From NCBI RefSeq assembly GCF_003589595.1, contig NW_020653200.1:6738541-6802540 (forward strand): a stretch of DNA of 64,000 nt, in the 5' to 3' direction. Each line of letters begins with the position of its first letter. Within the stretch, counting starts at the first letter, position 1. The DNA comes from Hyposmocoma kahamanoa. Its lineage: Eukaryota > Arthropoda > Insecta > Lepidoptera > Cosmopterigidae. Under the pieces are notes generated by a model. That model made no database searches. It was not told the DNA's origin and worked only from the letters and a program-made list of their open reading frames with translations. Below are positions 47,550-57,862 of this stretch, piece after piece. A program made the translations under genes and the position numbers.

Positions 47550-47759
47550 GTTATTTTTTAAATTGCATTAATTTCAAGGAAAACTCATACTATACAGCGA
47601 CGATAAAGTTTCAATAAACTAGTGTAATTGACTATTGCTAATATAATACTTGTAGGCAATGTACTTACATTTGTTATTTTCGTATTACCCAACAACTTTA
47701 CAGCGAGTATAGGTGTTATTAAATGGGTTTTTGTGTTCCACACCAGCCGGCGGTGAATA

Positions 47760-47942
47760 ATGCGCGAACAAAAGAACCAAACATACGCGTCGAATCGAGA
47801 GCCACTTTTCAGTGACATCGATAATGAATATTACGCAAAATTGCCTCCCAAAAGGACAGACGACTTATTAATGTATAGGCACGGCGACGTTAAATTGTTC
47901 ATACGGAGACTGAATATTTACAAATACCGTCAGAGCTGTTAA
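47760..47942 (+). CDS. Unrecognised 60-codon ATG frame
   Basis: An ATG opens MREQKNQTYASNREPLFSDI and the frame runs 60 codons to TAA. It is rich in charged residues with balanced third positions (about 45% GC in AT-rich surroundings). A TAA stop lies just upstream in frame, so the ATG would be the true start. There is no signal peptide and no known motif. It could be a small gene, an exon whose splice sites are not obvious, or a transposon remnant. Confidence 0.25.
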   Translation: MREQKNQTYASNREPLFSDIDNEYYAKLPPKRTDDLLMYRHGDVKLFIRRLNIYKYRQSC

Positions 47943-48201
47943 CCTTAACAGTACGACGTAGTGCGCGTAGCACGGGTAATCTGTGCTCAAGGGACAGCGA
48001 CGAAACGCCAACGCATACCTATCTGCCAACGTATTGCAGGTAAAGGCGCTTATGCGGTTGCCACCACCCTATAGCGGCTCAAGGAGCAGGCCTTTTGGAA
48101 AGTCTGATCGAAATTGGTTTACTGTAGACTTTTACTCCGACGGTAACTCGCTATGCAGAAACACTCGCAATGCCTGTTTGAAAACAATAAAAAAAACTTA
48201 C

Positions 48202-48540
48202 CTGTAAAAAATAACAGATGTCCAGACCTAGCGGATTCCTTGTCGAAATCTCGTGTTAAGAGTGTAGTCCGGTTTTGCATTCACGTACCCAAGCACGATC
48301 ACACTGCGTGAGAGAAAGGGCGCGCAACTCGTTTACAAGTGAACACTATCGCGTGCTGAGCGTCGGCGGTTCAAAGCGAGAGTGGGCGTCGCGAGCGTGT
48401 CGGCGTATACGACTCTCGGGTTGAACTGAAGGCCGCGACGCGCGGGGGCCACTTTATGGAAGCGTCGTCGGCACAGGCGCACCCCTGTGCTGCGGATGCG
48501 CCGCGTAGCCGTCGCTGAATCTGCACCCTCAAAACTTACA
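48202..48540 (-). promoter_or_regulatory. CpG-rich promoter and candidate first exon (minus strand)
   Basis: From about 48290 to 48530 the sequence is strongly GC- and CpG-rich, unlike the surrounding AT-rich DNA. Read leftward, it contains a TCAGT arthropod initiator (A at 48427). It ends at a consensus donor, ACAG|GTAAGT, with the exon edge at 48202. An ATG at 48280 opens MQNRTTLLTRDFDKESARSG, and that frame stays open through the donor (26 codons plus one base). That could be the N-terminus of a protein or an upstream frame in a 5' UTR. No downstream exon was identified to the left. The T-rich ttattttttacag before the donor could alternatively be read as an acceptor. This is the best host-promoter candidate in the window. 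Confidence 0.4.
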
Positions 48541-50165
48541 AAAAATTTACAGAGAGAGTTTTCTTTGCAGTTTTATAGTTAAGTTTACCCTGTGTAAATT
48601 ATTTGTTAAGAAAAGTAGGAACTACGCCAAATCTTATTTTGTATTATTCCAAAACTTTACTAATAATATAAATCTGCTAGAAACAAATTATCAGAGTATT
48701 TTCACAAAATATTTTATTCTTATTTTACACGAGCAGACCTTTTGAAGAGTAGATGTTTGAACCTAAAAGTGGATAAGAACCCTTAAATTTATACTTATTT
48801 CGTTAGATATCTAAAATAGCAAGTTCCTAGGAAAAAGACACACAATTATAGCATGTTAACTAGAATATTAAACATTTCTGAAAGGTCAATACAAAAATGC
48901 AGTTTTCTGATTTTCATTCTTGTAGGGATGCTGAGAAGTATTTTACATCAGATTATAAAAGTAAATTCAATAAAAGATAATTTACTAAAGGGTTTCTTTT
49001 ATAGGTCCCCAATTATAGTATTGTCTTCGGGATTATATTATGCGTTCCAACTTTATGCTTAATCGGAACTAGGAAGAGAACAAATTTGAAACGGAATAGA
49101 CATACAACAGTTACATATGAATATGGGAAGTTAAACATAAGTTTATGTTTTCATTATTAATACAGAGATCGAACACTTAGAAAAAAGTCCAACGATCTGG
49201 CTGGATTCAATAAACGTCTTCCAGCATACCATGCCAGATGCTATGCCAACCAAACTACGGATCGAACTAGTGGACCCTACGAATTTTTATATGTGCTTGT
49301 TGCAGATGTTTGTTTTTGGTTTTTGGTAATTTAACAGGAATAATAATTAATGAACTTAAATATTATGTTCATTGTTAATTAATTTCTTAATCGCGCTGGC
49401 TTCAACAGCGAAGTTGAATAACATCACGATGCATCAAATCAGAATTTTCTTCATCGTTCATTCGGTTCGCAATACTGTTCGAAGACTGAACACTGTCATC
49501 ATGACGGACCGTAGTTCTCCTATCCGCTTTAGGGAAAAAATATTCGTTGCCTACCGGTGTAAAATACTTAGAAGAAAAAAAGCTTTACTAAAAAAATATA
49601 AGAAGGTGAGGTCACGCATAGACGCGACTAAATATTCCGCAGAGGAAACGAGAAAACCAATTCGTTTTATGTAAGTATTCGTTTTATGCAGCATTAGCTA
49701 CAGATTACAATACAATCGTTTACATGGATTACCAAGAAAACGATTTACTAGGCAACCAGCTGATATTTTGAATATAGTACGTAGAAGATGAGATGATGTA
49801 TCTTGAATAGCTCATGGTGTGACCAAGTTACAAATATAATATAAGTATAACTACTCAATAAACTCTAAAGAAAAGTTGAGCTTGTGACCACTATTAAGCC
49901 CGAGAAGATGTCTAACTTCGGCTTACGTAGTAACTATTATGGAATCTGATTTATTTGTATTATGATCCTGGGCAAGATCGCCGGAAAACAAAATGTCGGT
50001 GAAGGTAGCACTACTCCTCCTCTAAAGTCAGGATTGCCATGATGTTACCACCCTACCATCGTCAGGAAACTCTAAGAAGAAGTAGACGATGCCAAAGAAA
50101 ACGTTTATGGTTAACTAAAGGTCCAAAACAACTTATTCGACGCGTTCTGTAATAGAACGCAAATA
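48541..50165. other. Non-coding stretch
   Basis: It includes the basic-rich frame at 49372-49674, listed separately. Nothing else is recognisable. Confidence 0.3.
49339..49671 (+). CDS. Possible exon with a basic-rich frame
   Basis: The string ttttggtaatttaacag|g (ending 49338) is a fair splice acceptor, and ttttat|gtaagt at 49672 is a fair donor. Between them the frame is open from about 49360 for about 100 codons, including MTDRSSPIRFREKIFVAYRC and a Lys/Arg-rich segment (ILRRKKALLKKYKKVRSR). No domain is recognised. A basic segment of this kind is common in AT-rich random frames, so this stays tentative. Confidence 0.2.
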
Positions 50166-50168
50166 ATA

Positions 50169-50335
50169 TTAATAATAATGTCGCACACACTCATAGTCCC
50201 GCAATAGTGAAACCCTGTATCGTGGGTGCCATAGACACACACATAGAGAACCACAAACTACACCCATACTGACGAGAGAAATAATTGTGGGCCATAAAAA
50301 TATTTCTCTGGCCCGGGATTCGGATTCGGGGAATC
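50169..50335 (-). repeat. tRNA-derived SINE family B, copy 4
   Basis: Plus strand: aataataatgtcgcacacac (tail), gtgaaaccctgtatcgtggg, agagaaccacaaactacacc, actgacgagagaaataattg and ctctggcccgggattcggat. The tRNA-like head is lost after about 50335. The sense strand is minus. Confidence 0.85.
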
Positions 50336-50914
50336 CATTTAATAAATCAGAGTGAAACGTTTCGCGAATAAGCGAGGAATTTTTTATTTCAATAGACAAT
50401 TAATTACCTCTTGAAATTTGATGACATTTTCTCGAGCACACTCCTAATCGAATAAGTCGTGTTAATAAAAGCAAAATGTAGAATTAATTTAAAAACAATG
50501 TCTGTACATATATCGAAATACTATAGCACGTTTTTAGTTAAACTATGTATGTATATCGGCCGGTCTCCCTTTCTAATCACTACGAAGAGACACTATATTA
50601 TTATGAAGTAGCCAAATGTATCGTGAACTCCGAATACTTAATCGCCCTTAGGAGTTCAAACCTTACATCGGTTGCGTTTCAGCATAGTATAACAAGACAA
50701 GTAGGGTAACTTCATACAAACGTAATAGCGCGGCTTGTATGTGTGCACGGACGTACATATTCGCATAATCTCGCAGGGCACTTGCATTTCTATTTTAAAA
50801 TTATACTCCCATAATCAATCTACCTACTTCGTTATACTAGGATGAAACTAATAATACGTAAATGCTGCATTTAACTAAGATTATTTCAATATAGCACGAG
50901 CATGCTATTTTCTT

Positions 50915-51240
50915 TTATGATACCAAGAGACGTGACTAACAAGTCGTGCGTCTGGTGGTAAGCGACACCTGTCTCGGCACAGCCTGTCCATAACAATTGC
51001 CACTCCGTACTTTAAATTACAAAGATCTGACGGGCACTGCCACTCCGCCCGTTACCCTGAGACATAAGTTGACAAGTCCCATGTGCCTGTAATTTCACCA
51101 GCACCCTTACTTACTCTTCAAACAAAAGAACAAAACCGAAACACAGTAATGTGAGTTCATTGTGGTTCGCGATAGAAATATACAAGGTGGCAGTATTCCC
51201 TAGACGAATCCTTTCACAAGGAGCCCTATTGGTGCTACTC
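50915..51240 (-). repeat. SINE-like family A, copy 9
   Basis: Plus strand: ttttatgataccaagagacg, acaagtcgtgcgtctggtgg, taagcgacacctgtc with a small local duplication (cacctgtctcggcacagcct), gacataagttgacaagtccc, tgtaatttcaccagcaccct, a 12-base insertion in the ccggaac region, and tttcacaaggagccctattg. It ends directly against a family B SINE. Confidence 0.85.
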
Positions 51241-51245
51241 TGCTT

Positions 51246-51440
51246 ACTGCCTCCGTGGCGGAATGATTACCGTGCCGGACTGCCACGTAGAGGTCCCAGT
51301 TTCGATTCCCGGGCCGGGAGAAATATTTATATAGCTTAGATTTATTTCTCTCGAGAGTTTGGGTGTAATTTGTGATTGTCTGGTGTGTCCATGGCACCCG
51401 CGACACAGGTTTTCCCTAGTGCGGGGCTATGTTGAGCGAG
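51246..51440 (+). repeat. tRNA-derived SINE family B, copy 5
   Basis: Sense orientation: the head actgcctccgtggcggaatg, the B box in gtttcgattcccgggccggg, gagaaatatttatatagctt, gagagtttgggtgtaatttg, gtgtccatggcacccgcgac and tagtgcggggctatgttgag. It abuts the end of family A copy 9. Confidence 0.9.
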
Positions 51441-52265
51441 TTACACACCTGTGTTAATAACCATATTTAAAAAAAAATATGTTTACAACTAAAATAACAA
51501 TATGGCAACGTCCCGAACGAAGTTTAGACATGGATGTACCGAACAGCGCTGCTTGTCTTAATATACTGTCTGATCCCAATGATAATCGTTTCTGCAAAAT
51601 TCAAAGTGTTATGCCATTGCGGGCACATTGCCACGCGTCCTTTGTATTCCTATATATATGTATATTGACCAATCATGTTATGACATCAATACTTTTCCGT
51701 GAATATTGGATCTTCATTACATTTATTTTAAAATAAGTAGGGTAAGCAATTCGCGTTAAGAATGCAGAAGGCAATTCAAACCAGTTTGCTTTAATACGAA
51801 ATAAAATGCAGAATTAAATTAAACTGACCAATCACATCACTTTAAACACAGTTATAGCTATATAAATTTTTTTATGGACTGTTGAATGTGTATAGCACTG
51901 TCAGTCCGCACAGGCGTGTATTTAAATGATCTTTTTAAATTTGCAAAAGATGCAGGCAAAAAAATCTAAACGTTCATGTTTTTAATGATTAATCCTCTTT
52001 CTCTGAGACATGGAATAAATTCAATGGATCGATATTTTAATCTGTTCTGAGCTACGCAAAAAATGTTCGATTTGTATGAATTAGCTTTGATAGTTTTATA
52101 TTGGGTCTCAAAACTAAGATAAAACTAAAATTTAGATACTTTTTTTTAAGCTAAGTAAATGTTGATTATATTTGTATACTTAAATTATATTACTTATAAT
52201 TTGACCTGAAAACATGTTCGGAAACGCAAGCAAATTGGATTCTTCTGCTTTTTCATTATACTAAA
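51441..52265. other. Non-coding stretch
   Basis: An 85-residue plus-strand frame (51479-51736) has no recognisable motif. Otherwise AT-rich. Confidence 0.3.
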
Positions 52266-52267
52266 CT

Positions 52268-52475
52268 TTTTTTTGATCCGGGGAATATGCTCACAGATAT
52301 CCCGGCCCCGCGGGGGCAGAACCGGGGTTATGTGGGACTTTCCTGAACCCTGAAGGGAACCGCATAAAACCTCCGGGGTGTTCCTCCTCTCCGCTGCAGG
52401 TGGAGGTACGGGTACGCTATTGCACTCGTCCGCGTCCCCACCAGCGGCAACTAATCTACTGAATGGAGCGCAACC
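52268..52475. repeat. GC-rich tract, probably a transposon-derived UTR
   Basis: About 200 bp stand out by GC content (gatatcccggccccgcgggg, gggactttcctgaaccctga, ccgcgtccccaccagcggca). They have sharp AT-rich edges, including a T8 run at 52266-52273. On the minus strand the T run would be an A tail, as at the 3' end of a LINE. I cannot name the family and no second copy is in the window. Confidence 0.35.
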
Positions 52476-52940
52476 TAGCAACCAAGATTTATTAGGAGAT
52501 GCAGCTCATTTATAATTTATCGTTAGATCAACTAATATAGATGGAACAATTAATATATAATTGTAATAACATAAAAAAATATCGTTTATTTAAAAAGTGT
52601 ACAATTAAGTCCAATAGATCAATTATTTCGGTAAATGTCACGTGAGCCCAATAAATCGTTAAAACGCAAAATAGCTGTTGTCACAAATGGTCACAAAGTT
52701 CAAACATACTGAAACTTTATGGCATATGACAATGATAAATTATACTTGTATACCTACAAGGAAATTATGAGAACGGAATTCACGACATGAGTAGGTAATA
52801 CTTTAGTAAAAATTAAGGTTTACCTTAAGGCTTCAGTTACTTTTTAACATTACTGAAATTATTTTACGTTTTCCCTAGTAAAAGTAGTATGTATTTGTTT
52901 GTATTAAAACATATGTTTTTTATGTCATATTTTACTGCAT

Positions 52941-53130
52941 CTGTGGCTGAACGGTTACCATACTGGTCTGCCATGCCAAGGTTCCGGATTCTATTCCCGT
53001 CCGGGAGAAATATTTGTATGGCCTACATTTATTTCTCTCGTGAATTTGGGTATAATTTGTGGATGTCTGTGTGTCCATGGCACCCGCGACACAGGGTTTC
53101 ATTATAGCGGGGTTATGAGTGTGTGCGTTA
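52941..53130 (+). repeat. tRNA-derived SINE family B, copy 6
   Basis: Sense: the head catctgtggctgaacggtta, the B box degraded to ccggattctattcccgtcc, gagaaatatttgtatggcct, tttatttctctcgtgaattt, gtgtgtccatggcacccgcg, acacagggtttcattatagc, and the tail gtgtgcgttatttatattt. Confidence 0.9.
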
Positions 53131-53296
53131 TTTATATTTATTTACATGTAGGATATACATCGTACAATATCCTTATGTATATTTTCTATATCAAGATCTT
53201 AAGGATTTTCGAAGGTGAGATGGAATAGCACGATGTCTGATCATCCGTCGCTTTCTATCATGACGCGATTGTGGATAAATGCTGTCCTTGTCTTCA

Positions 53297-53480
53297 TAAT
53301 CATCAACAACCCACTATATGTGCCACCACTAGGCACGGGTCTCCTCTCAGGAAGGAAGTTCAGGTCATAGTCCGCCATCGTTCGGAGACTTCACAGATTA
53401 TACTAAAATCCCCATGACATGGGTCCATGTGCGGCACACTAATGTTCAACTCACACTGGCGCAGAGTCGAAGAGTCGCGA
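53297..53480 (-). repeat. tRNA-derived SINE family C, copy 4 (partial)
   Basis: Plus strand: ataatcatcaacaacccact, ccactaggcacgggtctcct, ctcaggaaggaagttcaggt and catagtccgccatcgttcgg. After about 53400 the sequence diverges and the tRNA-like head is missing. Confidence 0.65.
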
Positions 53481-53559
53481 TGCGTCATATTTTCCGACTA
53501 TAGAATATTCATCTCTATTTTCCCATTATTAAGGTACAAATTTGTGTTATGCAAATATG

Positions 53560-53839
53560 GAACCGCCGTGTGTCGGCGTGCGTTACTTGCGCTCAGTGAC
53601 GCGTCAGACGCCGATCATACTGTGATCCGGGCACGCTAATGCCAGCGTCGTCGCGCGTCGACGCCTGTCGCCAAGCGTTGTAGTTGCAAAACAGGACGAG
53701 ACGCGTCGCTTGAGCCTTAGAGGAGTCTGTCGCCCATTACGGGTGGCCTCGAGATAGAGGCGTCTTTACGTCTTCCATGTCTGCCTCTCATGATCGCTGA
53801 CGGGGAGATAAGAATTCTCTCCGGAATGGGAGATGGGGT
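53560..53839. other. GC/CpG-rich tract, unassigned
   Basis: About 280 bp are rich in CpG (cgtcgtcgcgcgtcgacg and similar). They lie immediately beside the mariner remnant. I find no reliable frame continuing the transposase and no splice sites, so the tract may be either host sequence or another transposon. Confidence 0.3.
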
Positions 53840-54155
53840 TCGGCGCCCACTCGAACCGTACTTATAGGGATCGTAACTATAAAGCCATGTTTCGTCACCT
53901 GTTTCTATGTCCTACACCAAATTTGACACCCCTTCGTTGAATCTGGTAAGCATGGCATTGCACCAAGTGACGCGATCCGTTTCTTTGAGCGTCTGTCAAA
54001 TTGTGTTGGATCCACCGAGAGCACAGCTTTTTCACACCTAAATGTTTGTGTAGTATTTATTGTATTTGACTCATGCCTATACCTAAAGATGGCCGAATCT
54101 CATGGTATGTCACATGCCTGCCTGTTTTGATCATACGGCGCACAGCATCGATGTT
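53840..54155 (-). pseudogene. mariner-family transposase remnant
   Basis: On the minus strand: NIDAVRRMIKTGRHVTYHEI, then RPSLGIGMSQIQ, a TAA stop (54057-54059), ILHKHLGVKKLCSRWIQHNL and a TDAQRN segment. After a frameshift comes TGDETWLYSYDPYK. The order matches the second helix-turn-helix, the linker and the first part of the DDE/D catalytic domain of mariner transposases. The first catalytic Asp (in TGDE) is GAC at 53894-53896. About 100 of the usual roughly 345 residues remain. The N-terminus and the rest of the catalytic domain are gone. No terminal inverted repeats were found. It is dead. Confidence 0.85.
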
Positions 54156-54435
54156 TTTGTTGTTTTGTTTTGTAAATTACACTTAAAGTCGTAGAAAATC
54201 ATACTACGAAAATTTTCTCGAGTTAAATCCATGCTTAGAATAATAACGCATAGAATGATAGTTTAATAAAAAACGAACTGTCACAAGTGAGGCAAAAATC
54301 AAATTCATGTAGGCGTAAGCAACTTGTATTTACGCTCGTCGACACGCACACAAATATACAAATAATGATGCCATGGAATAACATTTCCCTCAAAAGTGAG
54401 GAAATTGTATTTTGCTTAACTCATCGTTAAGTTAG

Positions 54436-55129
54436 AGGTGCCTACAGATTTGCTCGATTTTGTCGATCGTTACTGTTGATCGACAACGTCAAGTGACAGG
54501 AATTTTCAAAAATTTATTTTTGGTAATCCTTATGGAAATGGCATTTATATCTGAATACACGAAGGCGGACACGACTTTTCTCATTTCCAAATCCAAGATG
54601 GCTGACACGTCTTTTCGAATAAATGCAATATGGGAATCGTTTTCGAGGTATTCGAGGTGCTCATCACGAATATGGCATTTATGTCTAAATCCAAGATGGC
54701 GGACACGACTTTTGAAATAAATGCAATATGGGTATCATTTTCGAGGTATTTGGGGGTGCTCATTACGAATATGGCACTCATTTCTAAGTCCAAGATGGCG
54801 GGCACGATTTTTCATATAATGGCAAGTTGGGGATTGTTTTCAAGGTATTAGGGGCTGCTCATTCCGAATATAGCACATATTTCTAAATCTAAGAGGGCAA
54901 AGAATTAGAAGAAGAAGAATTAGAAGTCTTGTCCTCCATCTTGTATTCAGATATACATGCCATTTCCTTATGGTTTACCAAAAATACATTTTTGAAAATT
55001 GTTGTCAACCATCTGGGATTTAGAAATTAATGCTACATTCGTAATAAGCACTCTAAAACTCCTCGAAAACGTCTATAATTCTCAATCGTTACTGTCGATC
55101 GACAATGTCGAGCAAATCTGTAGGCACCT
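54436..55129. mobile_element. 694-bp inverted-repeat element with an internal minisatellite
   Basis: The termini aggtgcctacagatttgctc and gagcaaatctgtaggcacct are exact inverted complements. The inverted similarity extends roughly 150 bp inward: tcgatcgacaa / ttgtcgatcga near each end, then ttttcaaaaatttatttttg against caaaaatacatttttgaaaa, and aatggcatttatatctgaat against attcagatatacatgccatt. Between the arms lies a tandem array of 98-99 bp units. The element is non-coding, although the repeats give repetitive open frames on both strands. Repeats built on 'tccaagatggcgga' are, as I recall, common in lepidopteran genomes. Confidence 0.8.
54589..54899. repeat. Tandem array, period 98-99 bp, about 3 copies
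   Basis: Units begin at 54589, 54687 and 54786, with a partial fourth at 54885. Each starts aa(a/g)tccaagatggc and contains ttttcgaggtatt and gctcat-acgaatatggca. A related partial unit precedes the array at about 54560. Divergence between units is modest. Confidence 0.85.
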
Positions 55130-56100
55130 TATTAAATACTACCCAATTCTTTTTTTGACTCATATATGAACAAAAACCTACAAGCGAGTTTAAGTGCGGC
55201 TATCGAATTTTAATATAAAAATAGCCTGATATTATCTGTGGGTATGTTTACATGAAAAGTACACGATAACAATTAAGAACCTGAACCTGAAAGTTATTTA
55301 TACACGATTTTGGAGAACTGACGATGACTTTTTAGTCAGTGTTAGTTTCCTGAAATAATTTTAGTTAAGAACTTTTGAGTCTGGACAAGACAATTTTTTA
55401 AATGAGTGTATGATGAACAAGAATAATGATTTTTCACATGAAACTAATGAAGGCAAATACTAAATATATTTCGTAAAAATAGCTAATGTAAATTCCCTAC
55501 AATGTTGTTGCGGCGGTGTACATTTGTAGAAACTTTGCAACCGTCGCGATATTGCCTATTCTCAAAAAATTACGTAATATAATTATTTTGAAACAGAATA
55601 GCAAAGTGGGGAGAAAAAACCCGTTACTTTGCAACATTTTCGTATCTTGTTGCAACGAAATTAGTTTTCTGTTTTAGTGAATATTTACATAAAAATACAA
55701 GTTGAAACGCGTTACTTCCTTGTGGAGTGTGATGTTAGTGTCTATTTTATATTTGTCTTATCTATTTTTAAGCCCAATTACCGCACATTTCGTCATTTTT
55801 AGCAAAAATTTTTGAGCTGCTCGCGGTGCAACTTGATCTTGAGCACTGACAGCCCGCTCGCTCGTGTAAGCCCATAGGGCATCCTACAATTTGCCTCACT
55901 TAGCGTGTGCGGGCTAGGTTTTTATGCGTTATTATTCTAAGAATCCATGGTGATGTAGACAACCAATTTCTAAAATGACGCCACAATTAAAAACAAATGA
56001 CAGTCAGATGAAGCAAACTGTATTCTAGAGTCAAAGAGTTCCATTTTCAAATATTGTAATTACTTTTTAAATATTGTTCATGTAATTGGCCAGTTCTGGA
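55130..56100. other. Non-coding stretch
   Basis: AT-rich apart from a GC-richer patch at about 55815-55915. I see no gene or shared repeat. Confidence 0.3.
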
Positions 56101-56104
56101 AACT

Positions 56105-56255
56105 AATAGTGTGCCCTATGTAGCGTCCCCGTGGCTCCGGGACATGTAACATAAAACACCATCAGGTTTTAGTCGGCAGGAGTCCGACATAACCCTTTGC
56201 ATCCCCCAGGCGAAGGGCATCGATGAGGATTTACTGACGTTAAAAAAAAGAGTTG
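56105..56255 (+). repeat. LINE 3' UTR fragment, copy 2
   Basis: gtgccctatgtagcgtcccc, caggttttagtcggcaggag, tccgacataaccctttgcat, ccaggcgaagggcatcgatg and aggatttactgacgttaaaa, with an A8 tail. It matches the minus-strand sequence at 37.8 kb. The host LINE's coding part is absent, so this is a 5'-truncated insertion. Confidence 0.65.
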
Positions 56256-56536
56256 TGAATTTGACAAGCAAACATCACGATATTTTCGATATAGATGACC
56301 CCGTCCCATTAACCTACCATTTATTTTGACCCAAGTTCACAGTCCTTTTGTAAATACCCTGTCGAAATTTATTCAAAACCTAAAACCAACCTAAAACCAA
56401 ACCTGTTTTCTGTCAAAATTGTAGTCACTCTATAATGACTACATATTTATAAACCTACTCCCCTTTTTTATTTTATTTTTTGTAAATGAATGTGATGTGA
56501 ATGTCTAATTTGTGTTTTTGTGTTGTCCATTTTTAG

Positions 56537-56673
56537 ATTCTCATCGTACCCAACGGATCTCCGGCTATCCAACCTTATATGGTCACCCTGACATAGGCAG
56601 AATTATCGTGAAACTCGGTGGAGCAATTACAAAGAAATTGGAATTGGATATAGATGAGAAGTATCGCCACTAA
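56537..56673 (+). CDS. 3'-terminal coding exon of an unidentified gene
   Basis: A T-rich acceptor (gtccatttttag, AG at 56535-56536) is followed by two bases of a split codon. Forty-five codons then run to TAA (56671-56673): SHRTQRIS, then GYPTLYGHPDIGRIIVKLGG and AITKKLELDIDEKYRH. The other two frames close sooner. AATAAA lies 34 bases after the stop (56707-56712), a normal spacing for polyadenylation. Composition is coding-like and differs from the flanks. I do not recognise the protein family. No upstream exon was found in the window; the gene's other exons should lie to the left on the plus strand, possibly across a repeat-filled intron. It may also be a retained fossil exon. Confidence 0.55.
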
Positions 56674-56706
56674 ACATTCATAAATTTCTAGTATAAGTAA
56701 CGTAGA

Positions 56707-56712
56707 AATAAA
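56707..56712 (+). terminator. Polyadenylation signal AATAAA
   Basis: A canonical hexamer 34 bases past the stop of the terminal exon, followed by an A/T-rich tract. Confidence 0.5.
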
Positions 56713-56846
56713 ATTTTTAAAAAGAACTGAACCTTTGACCTCTTAATTGAAAAGCGCCTTTTCCCTGCTGGGCTATTACCGCTCAAAGCAAAAAAATACC
56801 TTAGACTATGTGACAGTTCAATTACCATAATTGGAATTACCACAAT

Positions 56847-57062
56847 TTTTTTTTAATAACATTTAGTGCCGGGACGAGCAAGTCGTGCGCCTGATGATAA
56901 GCTACACGCTTATCCATAACACTTGCAATGCCACTCAGAGCTTTACATCGCAAAGATCTGAGGAGCACTGCCACTGCGCCCGTCACCCTGAGACGTAAGT
57001 TGACAAGTCTCAAGTGCCTGTAATTTCACCAGCAGCCTTACACTTCAAGACCGGAACACAGA
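56847..57062 (-). repeat. SINE-like family A, copy 10
   Basis: Plus strand: a T9 tract, aataacatttagtgccggga, cgagcaagtcgtgcgcctga, ttgcaatgccactcagagct, caaagatctgaggagcactg, ccactgcgcccgtcaccctg and ttacacttcaagaccggaac. It is truncated before the cggcagaaat block. Confidence 0.9.
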
Positions 57063-57107
57063 TGATTTTGGAGGATTTTATTGCCTTCAATACAGAACAT
57101 CAATGAT

Positions 57108-57185
57108 ATCGGCGGCACAGCAGTTAGAACTGAGGATGTTAGATGATGAAAGAGATCTCGGGTTCGATTCCGCGTAGAACCAAAT
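57108..57185 (+). repeat. tRNA-like SINE head, unassigned family
   Basis: cggcggcacagcagttagaa is followed, about 40 bases later, by a perfect B box in tcgggttcgattccgcgtag. The spacing fits a tRNA-derived RNA polymerase III promoter. The element's body may continue toward 57560, but there is no second copy in the window to define it. It does not fold as a clean tRNA gene by eye. Confidence 0.35.
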
Positions 57186-57862
57186 TAGGAATCGTTTATA
57201 ATATTACTTCTGGTCTGGGTGTTTGGAGTAGTTGCCTTAGGAGTTAATTTTGTTACTCTGGTACTAATGATAATACCAAAGTAAACACTAGGTAATTGGA
57301 ATGGTTGTTTGACCCATATCAATTCATAGTTTGGTTTTAACAAAATGTGATGGGTGCTTTGGGTGCGATCGGCGCAGGCGGCAGTTTCGCTTGCCGAATA
57401 GGCGGCAGTTGACTCGGAGTGAAAAGCGAGTCGATAGCGCCTCCTTCCCCAAAGCGAAGTAGTCTGCCGAAGCTGTGCAAACACGCTGTTAGGGGGACTA
57501 TTGCACCAGGCATGATATAGGCGGAATTTAAATTATTTGACAAAAGCTGACGAAACGAAGCTGACCTTTATGTTGTAAATATATGATCTTAATTTTAATA
57601 TTTGTTTTTATCTTAACAAAAAGAACACGACAAAGTAATTACTTAGTGTTAGTAAGAAACCAAACCATCTACTTAGTAAAGTAGATGTTTGAGACCGTGT
57701 AAATAACAACACTTACAGCCAACCTTGAAATTAGAATGATAATGCAATAATGGTGAATGATGATAGGAAATGATCACGTCCTTCGTAATTATTTACAAAG
57801 CTTGTTTAATGTCAACATGTGACATTGATAACCGGTGTGTTGGCAGATTTGAAACCTAAAAC

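Noticed and set aside
54460..54851. Open frames on both strands with repeated peptides
   Set aside because: They are by-products of the 98-99 bp tandem array inside the inverted-repeat element.
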